The translations under genes and the position numbers were made by a program. From Acidobacteriota bacterium (lineage in GTDB: Bacteria; Acidobacteriota; Terriglobia; Bryobacterales; JACQDG01), in assembly GCA_016201185.1 (NCBI GenBank), contig JACQDG010000138.1:1-5071 (forward strand): 5,071 bases of DNA. Reading direction: 5' to 3'. Position 1 is the stretch's first letter, and each line of letters starts with the position of its first letter. This document shows, piece by piece, positions 1 to 3,973 of this stretch. Under the pieces are notes generated by a model. It had not been told where the DNA came from. It saw nothing but the letters and a program-made list of their open reading frames with translations, and searched no databases.

Positions 1-1
1 C

Positions 2-1024
2 GCCCGGATCAAGGTCCAGATCGGCGCCAAGCTGACCAAGGGCCTCGGCTCGGGCTCGGATCCCGGGGTCGGCCGGAGGGCGGCGCTCGAGGACACGGAT
101 AAGCTGATCGAAGTGCTGGAGGGCGCCGACATGGTGTTCATCACCGCCGGCCTGGGCGGAGGAACGGGCACGGGCGCCGCCCCCGTCGTAGCCTCCCTGG
201 CCAGCGAGCTGGACGCCCTGACCGTGGCCGTGGTGACAAAGCCTTTCGCCTTCGAAGGGCGCCGGCGCATGAAGCAGGCCGAGCTGGGGCTGGCCGAGCT
301 GGCCGAGATGGTGGATACCGTGCTCATCATCCCCAACGAGCGGCTGCTGCACTGCGTCTCCCGGGGGACGAGCTTCTTCGAGTCTTTCCGCATCGCCGAT
401 GACATCCTGCGCCAGGCCGTGCAAGGCATCAGCGATATCATCATCATCCCGGGGATCATCAACCGGGACTTTGCCGACATCAAGACCATCATGCAGGGGA
501 TGGGCTACGCCATGATGGGCACGGCGGTGGCCAGCGGCGAGAACCGCGCCGTGGAGGCGGCCCGCCAGGCCATTTCCAGTCCCCTGCTCGAAGGCGCTTC
601 CATCGACGGCGCTCGCGGCATCCTGATGAACGTGACCGGGTCAAGCTCGCTGACCCTGCACGAGGTGCACGAGGCCTCCACCATCATCCAGCAAGCCGCC
701 CACGAGGACGCCAACATCATCTTCGGGGCGGTCGAGAACGAGAGCATGGGCGACACGGTGAAGATCACGGTGATCGCCACCGGGTTCAAGGGGGAGAGTA
801 TAGGCATCAGCACGACTGTAACGGCCGCCGCGGCTGCTGTCGCCGCCGCCGTCCGGCCTACCCTGCACCAGGCAGCCAGCAGGCCGCGCGAGGAGCAGGA
901 CCCGCCACTCGTCCTGCCCGCGGCCGCCGCCGCGCCGGAAATCAGCGTGCGGGCCGGTGTTCCCGTGCCCGAAGACGAGCTGGACGTGCCGGCGTTTCTG
1001 CGACGGCGTGGAAAAATGGAATAG
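2..1024 (+). CDS. ftsZ: Cell division protein FtsZ, 5'-truncated by the window edge
   Basis: FtsZ is the tubulin-like GTPase that polymerises into the cytoplasmic Z-ring and recruits the division machinery. The frame is open from base 2 with no start in view. 340 residues are visible, so roughly 45-60 N-terminal residues of a usual FtsZ lie outside the window. The tubulin/FtsZ signature GGGTGTG is encoded at 155-175. The T7 synergy loop NRDFADIKTIM is at 461-493 and keeps the acidic residues that complete the GTPase site of the next subunit. The globular domain ends near base 795. An Ala/Pro-rich variable linker of about 55 residues follows, then the conserved C-terminal peptide LDVPAFLRRRG (980-1012), which in other bacteria binds FtsA, ZipA and similar partners. 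The stop is TAG. High GC and strong third-position GC match the DUF1501 gene, so this is the native backbone. A diverged copy of the last 24 codons recurs at 1944-2015. Identity is certain; only the 5' end is missing. Confidence 0.97.
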   Translation, partial: ARIKVQIGAKLTKGLGSGSDPGVGRRAALEDTDKLIEVLEGADMVFITAGLGGGTGTGAAPVVASLASELDALTVAVVTKPFAFEGRRRMKQAELGLAELAEMVDTVLIIPNERLLHCVSRGTSFFESFRIADDILRQAVQGISDIIIIPGIINRDFADIKTIMQGMGYAMMGTAVASGENRAVEAARQAISSPLLEGASIDGARGILMNVTGSSSLTLHEVHEASTIIQQAAHEDANIIFGAVENESMGDTVKITVIATGFKGESIGISTTVTAAAAAVAAAVRPTLHQAASRPREEQDPPLVLPAAAAAPEISVRAGVPVPEDELDVPAFLRRRGKME

Positions 1025-1030
1025 CGAAGT

Positions 1031-1129
1031 CTATCCCCACAATCCCACGAGGGGTTTGCCCTTCACCAGCTCGCGCGGCTGGTTGAGATGGTTAAGCACC
1101 GTCATGTCCGGATCGATCCCCAGCGTATA
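1031..1129 (-). pseudogene. Duplicate fragment of the DUF1501 gene 3' end (last 32 codons plus stop)
   Basis: Read on the minus strand, this stretch encodes YTLGIDPDMTVL through VGLWG and a TAG stop. It matches the C-terminus of the intact DUF1501 gene at 3875-3973, with 89 of 99 bases identical and a constant offset of 2844. Of ten differences, eight are synonymous, one swaps TAG for TAA, and one changes Gly to Val. Identity ends abruptly: after 1129 the sequence is unrelated to the DUF1501 gene beyond 3973. The fragment has no upstream reading frame and cannot be functional as a gene. Its stop lies 6 bp from the ftsZ stop (1025-1030), which suggests that the two core genes were originally convergent and nearly touching. 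The mostly synonymous pattern suggests descent from a selected orthologue in a related genome rather than decay after copying. Confidence 0.9.
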
Positions 1130-1232
1130 CTGCAGCGACTCCTCCGCCCGGCCTACTACGCTCTTTACCGCGGATGTCTAGTTACTGAATGGTGGTTCCT
1201 GGATCACTTTGGCTCGACACGATCGGCTCAAA
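1130..1232 (+). other. Probable out-of-frame N-terminal coding segment of the methyltransferase
   Basis: The plus-strand frame of base 1130 encodes LQRLLRPAYYALY, then WWFLDHFGSTRSAQ. This basic/aromatic helical stretch is of the kind that often precedes the LPLPPxxLRFRV segment in glycan-associated methyltransferases. It runs into nonsense after about 1231, exactly where the frame of the downstream ORF takes over with GLPLPPAGLRFRVG. Removing one A from the AAA at 1230-1232 would join the two as SAQGLPLPPAGLRF. The frame is also open upstream to an ATG at 1088, but bases up to 1129 are the antisense of the DUF1501 tail, so the first residues would be chimeric (MVKHRHVRIDPQRI). I infer that recombination at 1129/1130 removed the native start. 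There is no database support for this, and the coding claim rests on pattern alone. Confidence 0.45.
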
Positions 1233-1943
1233 GGTCTACCCCTCCCGCCAGCGGGACTTCGCTTTCGCGTCGGCGAGAGCGCCGGTGTCACGCACTTCCT
1301 CAACGTGGGCCAGCGGACATCAGAGGACCTGCAGGCCGCGCTGCTGCAGGCGGGGTCCAGGTTGGAGAGCTTCCGCGTCGTTCTAGACTTTGGTTGCGGC
1401 TGCGGGCGGACCTTGATGCGGCTCTCTAGGCAGTTTCCCGAGATTGAATGGCACGGCACAGATGTCGATGCGGAATCAATCCAGTGGTGTCGGAGTAACA
1501 TAGGCACCGCCGCGTTTTCGCTGAACTATCCATTGCCGCCTCTGCCTTACCAAGACTCAACGTTCGATTTGATTTACGGAATATCCGTCTTTACCCACCT
1601 CAGCAGGGAGTGCCAATTAGCGTGGATTCCAGAGCTGTGCCGGGTCCTCAGGAGGGGCGGGCTGCTGCTGCTCACTTTCCACGGAGAGCACGTTTGGAAA
1701 GCCCTTGAGGCCGAGGCCGTCGAGAGGGAGGGGTTCGTGTTTCGTGCTTCGAACAAGTTGCGCGGCATCATGCCGGGCTGGTATCAGACAGCGTTTGAAA
1801 GCAAGGAGTGCATAATCTCCTTGCTCTCAAGCCACCTCTCCATCGTCACTTATATTCCAGGAGGCTTTGGGGACCAAGACGTCGCGGTTGCTCGACGCGA
1901 TCATAGTGGTGCCCTTCAATTCGGAACGCAGGATCCCGGCTAG
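1209..1943 (+). CDS. Class I SAM-dependent methyltransferase (N-terminus probably frameshifted or truncated)
   Basis: This is a Rossmann-fold methyltransferase that would transfer a methyl group from S-adenosylmethionine to an unknown acceptor. Counting from the TTG at 1209, motif I LDFGCGCGR is at residues 59-67, the acidic end of strand 2 (GTDVD) at 83-87, the FDLIYGISVFTHL segment at 119-131, and the ELCRVLRRGGLLLLTFHG motif at 142-159. This order is that of the Methyltransf_11/25 families. The C-terminal GGFGDQDVAVARR resembles the end of methyltransferases in polysaccharide clusters. The TTG start has no convincing ribosome binding site. The frame is open only back to a TAG at 1179-1181, and a plausible N-terminal part lies in another frame upstream, so the gene may be inactive. 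GC is lower than in ftsZ, which supports foreign origin. The stop TAG (1941-1943) abuts a diverged ftsZ tail in the same frame. The family is certain; the substrate, the true start and functionality are not. Confidence 0.8.
   Translation: MARHDRLKGLPLPPAGLRFRVGESAGVTHFLNVGQRTSEDLQAALLQAGSRLESFRVVLDFGCGCGRTLMRLSRQFPEIEWHGTDVDAESIQWCRSNIGTAAFSLNYPLPPLPYQDSTFDLIYGISVFTHLSRECQLAWIPELCRVLRRGGLLLLTFHGEHVWKALEAEAVEREGFVFRASNKLRGIMPGWYQTAFESKECIISLLSSHLSIVTYIPGGFGDQDVAVARRDHSGALQFGTQDPG
1888..1943 (+). pseudogene. Possible 5' fragment of a family 2 glycosyltransferase gene
   Basis: In the frame one base ahead of the methyltransferase, a TTG at 1888 begins LLDAIIVVPFNSERRIPARLE. This resembles the first beta strand of GT2 glycosyltransferases, where a hydrophobic strand is followed by P/S-[YF]-N and then a helix ending in CLES or similar. 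The similarity stops where the ftsZ-like tail begins (about 1944), as if the rest of the gene had been replaced there. Overlap of a glycosyltransferase start with a methyltransferase end is common in O-antigen and exopolysaccharide operons, and would explain where this methyltransferase came from. The evidence is about 20 residues of pattern, so it could be chance. Confidence 0.3.
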
Positions 1944-2015
1944 GCTGGAGACTCGGTGCCGGAAGACGACCTGGACGTGCCGGCGTTTATCAGGCGAAGG
2001 AGAAAAGTGGAGTAG
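1944..2015 (+). pseudogene. Diverged duplicate of the ftsZ 3' end (C-terminal peptide)
   Basis: This stretch encodes AGDSVPEDDLDVPAFIRRRR, then KVE and a TAG stop, against AGVPVPEDELDVPAFLRRRG, KME and TAG at the end of the intact ftsZ (953-1024, offset 991). 54 of 72 bases match without gaps, including the perfect 18-base core CTGGACGTGCCGGCGTTT at 980-997 and 1971-1988. Changes are synonymous (several Arg codons, Pro, Glu) or mostly conservative (E/D, L/I, M/V). The fragment therefore looks like the tail of another, related ftsZ gene. It has no start and no upstream FtsZ domain. It lies in the same frame as the methyltransferase stop, so readthrough of that TAG would append an FtsZ-type tail; this is probably coincidence. 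It marks a recombination joint. Confidence 0.85.
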
Positions 2016-2189
2016 CCCCGCGGAAGGAGGTCTGAAGGGGGCCGGTAGCCCTTCTCACATTGCACTAACCTGCCGGTAGCTTGACCGCTTGGTCGCTCTG
2101 GAATAACCTTAAACCAAGGGAAGCATCGATGACTCCCTGTGCCCCGTAAAAGCAGCTTTGGGCGGGGAATCAGGAACTCGCGGAAAATC
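2016..2189 (+). other. Spacer between the ftsZ-tail copy and the DUF4365 gene
   Basis: No convincing coding sequence is seen here. The spacer holds a weak hairpin, with GAAGGG at 2034-2039 pairing with CCCTTC at 2049-2054 around a 9-base loop. It has no T-run, so it is at best a poor terminator. The 9-mer GCCGGTAGC occurs twice (2041-2049 and 2072-2080). A possible promoter follows. The sequence does not match the 6-bp gap after the intact ftsZ, so it probably came with the downstream cassette. Confidence 0.5.
2081..2109 (+). promoter_or_regulatory. Candidate sigma-70-type promoter for the DUF4365 gene
   Basis: TTGACC at 2081-2086 matches five of six -35 consensus bases. After a 17-base spacer comes TAACCT at 2104-2109, a weak -10 with three of six matches. 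Transcription would start near 2116, some 70 bases before the preferred ATG. It is well placed, just after the recombined ftsZ tail, and would let the cassette be expressed on its own. Matches of this quality occur by chance. Confidence 0.3.
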
Positions 2190-3464
2190 ATGAAGCGACC
2201 AGAGCAGCACAACACCGATTCCGCCGGCAAAGCACTCCTGGCTGATGTGTTCGCCAAACTGGGCTGGGTTGTGAACGAAATCCAAGTAGACTACGGGCGA
2301 GACTTTCAGGTCGAAGTATTTCAGGACAACGAATCCACCGGCACCACCTTCGATGTCCAGCTTAAGAGTTCTCAGGCCCCGGCTTACTCGGCAGCGGGCG
2401 ACTTCATCTCCCAGGAGATTGCAACAGCCAGCGCGCGCTACCTATGCCGGGAGCTCCGCAGCCCTGCCCTGCTGATCGTGGCCGACGTTAAGAATAGACG
2501 ACTGTTTTGGGCGGCACCCCAGCTCGACATGGCCGCACAGCAGGCGCTGGATGATGACAAGAACACTAAGACGTTGACGGTGCGGGTTCCCACCTCCCAA
2601 GGGCTACCAGCTTCCAAGGAAGCGCTGTTGACTGCTATCGGGCAAGCCCGGGTCGTTCTTGCCTCCCGCTCTCTGCTGGAGGTCAGCACTGCCAAGTTTG
2701 CTGCCTCCACCGAAAAGCGACTTGACCAAGCTGCCCTCAGTCAGAACTTGCGGGACAAGAGCGACTTCCTGAACGTCCGTGAGGCCGAGAATCAATCGGC
2801 TGCTGGGGACCTAACGGCCGCCCGCGAAACACTGAAGGACGTGCTCGGCGCGGTCAAGTCTTCGATCGAGGTCAAGTTGTACGCCCTGCTGATGGCGGAG
2901 AAGATCGAAACCCTGGCGGTTGCGGCAAACAATGGTCCCCAAGGGTTCCTGCCGAGAATCGCCCTCGCGACTGCCTGGGCCATGCAGCAGCTTACGAGAA
3001 AAGGACCTGGGCACCTGAAGTTCTTTTCCCTGATTGCCCGTCATGCCGCAGAGCTGTATCTGTTAGCGGACACAGACTGGGGTTTGTTTTTGAACTGGCG
3101 GGTCCATGAAAGGGAGGGAGATGCCCTTTGGCAACTCCACCTTGCGGCGGAACGCAAAGAGATCGCAACACGGGCTATTGCAAAATACAGGCAGTGCATG
3201 CGACTTGTACGTTTAGCTGGCTACCGTCCTTACCGGGCGAGCCTAACACTCGCGATGCTCAGGATCCTCGATGGGTTGGCGATCCTGCTGATTCGCCTCA
3301 ACCTAGAGGGTCTTACCGAGGCAGCGGACGCCTATCGAGCAGCCGGATTGGAGCTCTGCAAAATGGTTGCAGCAATTGCTCGGGAGAACGGTGACGACGA
3401 CTCACTTCTCCGCGCCGCGACCGGCTCCGCTCTTAAGCTAACCCACCCAGGAGCAGGTTTATGA
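2190..3464 (+). CDS. DUF4365-type (PD-(D/E)XK-like) protein with helical C-terminal region, probably frameshifted at its 3' end
   Basis: The first ~110 residues match the DUF4365 pattern: an N-terminal helix, then GWVVNEIQVDYGRDFQVEVF (residues 25-44), a short hairpin, and TFDVQLKSS (53-61). The conserved D34/D38, E42 and Q57-x-K59 resemble the active site of Mrr-like PD-(D/E)XK nucleases, where QxK replaces ExK. The strand-helix segment SPALLIVADVKNRRLFWAAP (91-110) follows. Residues about 200-424 are Leu/Ala-rich helices resembling TPR-type repeats, with no visible ATPase or helicase motif. The ATG at 2190 is preferred because the domain begins right after it; a GTG at 2139 would add 17 atypical residues. 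AGGAA at 2172-2176 is a weak, distant ribosome binding site. The reading frame ends 4 bp before the next ORF, and removing one C near 3443-3449 would join them into about 552 residues. DUF4365 proteins are often found in accessory DNA and some are linked to defence. Nuclease activity is inferred, not shown. Confidence 0.7.
   Translation: MKRPEQHNTDSAGKALLADVFAKLGWVVNEIQVDYGRDFQVEVFQDNESTGTTFDVQLKSSQAPAYSAAGDFISQEIATASARYLCRELRSPALLIVADVKNRRLFWAAPQLDMAAQQALDDDKNTKTLTVRVPTSQGLPASKEALLTAIGQARVVLASRSLLEVSTAKFAASTEKRLDQAALSQNLRDKSDFLNVREAENQSAAGDLTAARETLKDVLGAVKSSIEVKLYALLMAEKIETLAVAANNGPQGFLPRIALATAWAMQQLTRKGPGHLKFFSLIARHAAELYLLADTDWGLFLNWRVHEREGDALWQLHLAAERKEIATRAIAKYRQCMRLVRLAGYRPYRASLTLAMLRILDGLAILLIRLNLEGLTEAADAYRAAGLELCKMVAAIARENGDDDSLLRAATGSALKLTHPGAGL
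3441..3450 (+). other. Probable frameshift site joining the DUF4365 ORF and the Cys-cluster ORF
   Basis: Within ACCCACCCAG one base too many separates the frames. With it the upstream product ends HPGAGL-stop; without it the reading is HQEQVYENMAT, continuing into the downstream ORF with no loss of residues. The total from ATG 2190 to TGA 3849 is 1660 bases, one more than a multiple of three. The site lies in short C runs, typical of both real slippage mutations and sequencing errors. No classic slippery heptamer is seen, so programmed frameshifting is unlikely. Confidence 0.55.
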
Positions 3465-3468
3465 GAAC

Positions 3469-3849
3469 ATGGCTACGGCTCTGGGGATCGACCTGTCAGA
3501 TCCTGACGACCGATACGCCCAAATCGTCCGGATTGGAATCGCGGATCTCGACCCCAGTCGGGTGCTGAAGAACTGTCAGCACCTGTTTGTCACGTTGGGA
3601 TCCCGGGGGCTGCTCGCTGCGTGGTTGCGGCTTCCCACGGCAGGGCAAAAGGTCATTCACTGCACGTTGCATCGCTATGCCGGCATGGGGTGGACTTTGG
3701 ATGGCATCTACCGATCTTTCAAGCGCGATTACTGCGACAAGTGCCCCGACTGCTCACCTCATTCGCCGGAGTGGGCCTACTCGGAAGAGTGGCAACAGGT
3801 GGAAAACGAACGCCATAGAGGGTACATGGAGAGCTTGCCGGAGCCTTGA
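3469..3849 (+). CDS. Small Cys-cluster protein, probably the detached C-terminus of the DUF4365 protein
   Basis: This 126-residue product is not recognised as a named family. It has a helical N-terminal half (residues 1-55). It then has a Cys/His-containing part with C65 and H68, and the cluster C89-DK-C92-PD-C95 followed by H98. A Trp-rich end, EWAYSEEWQ (101-109), comes next. The CxxCxxC arrangement suggests metal binding. No good ribosome binding site fits the ATG at 3469: AGGAG at 3449-3453 is 15 bases away. Its frame is open back to 3442 and encodes QEQVYEN before the Met. Losing one C from the CCC at 3446-3448 region would read THQEQVYENMATALGID in continuity with the upstream gene. The simplest view is therefore one gene broken by a single-base insertion. 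A translationally coupled two-gene arrangement is the alternative. The stop TGA lies 25 bp from the converging DUF1501 stop, with no terminator seen between. Confidence 0.65.
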   Translation: MATALGIDLSDPDDRYAQIVRIGIADLDPSRVLKNCQHLFVTLGSRGLLAAWLRLPTAGQKVIHCTLHRYAGMGWTLDGIYRSFKRDYCDKCPDCSPHSPEWAYSEEWQQVENERHRGYMESLPEP

Positions 3850-3874
3850 TAGCTCAGATGACGAGCGCCTTACG

Positions 3875-3973
3875 TTACCCCCACAGCCCCCCAAGCGGCT
3901 TGCCCTTCACCAGCTCGCGCGGCTGATTGAGGTGGTTAAGCACCGTCATGTCCGGATCGATCCCCAGCGTATA
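3875..3973 (-). repeat. Intact copy of the 99-bp repeat shared with 1031-1129
   Basis: This is the 3' end of the complete DUF1501 gene and one member of a direct repeat pair 2844 bases apart. The segment 3897-3973 matches 1053-1129 at 74 of 77 bases, while the final 22 bases next to the stop match at only 15 of 22. The pair bounds the whole methyltransferase, ftsZ-tail and DUF4365 segment. Homologous recombination between the copies would delete all cargo and restore ftsZ-6 bp-DUF1501. Confidence 0.85.

Noticed and set aside
505..813. Minus-strand open frames opposite ftsZ (also 641-868)
   Set aside because: They lie entirely opposite a well-conserved ftsZ and show no domain or start signal of their own.
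980..1988. Attachment sites of a tyrosine-recombinase island in the ftsZ 3' end (18-bp cores at 980-997 and 1971-1988)
   Set aside because: Displaced gene tails are typical of such islands, but no integrase is present. The 991-bp interval contains a DUF1501 tail, which an island would not normally carry, and the tails are diverged beyond the core. Homologous exchange fits better, though a remnant cannot be excluded.
2034..2054. Rho-independent terminator after the ftsZ-tail copy
   Set aside because: The stem is only 6 bp with a 9-base loop and no T-run follows.
2129..2149. Mini-ORF MTPCAP upstream of the DUF4365 gene, as a leader peptide
   Set aside because: It has six codons, no attenuator-like structure and no run of regulatory codons. 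It is most likely chance.
2139..2189. GTG at 2139 as the start of the DUF4365 gene
   Set aside because: It adds 17 basic residues unlike the domain's usual N-terminus and has no well-spaced ribosome binding site. The ATG at 2190 directly precedes the domain.
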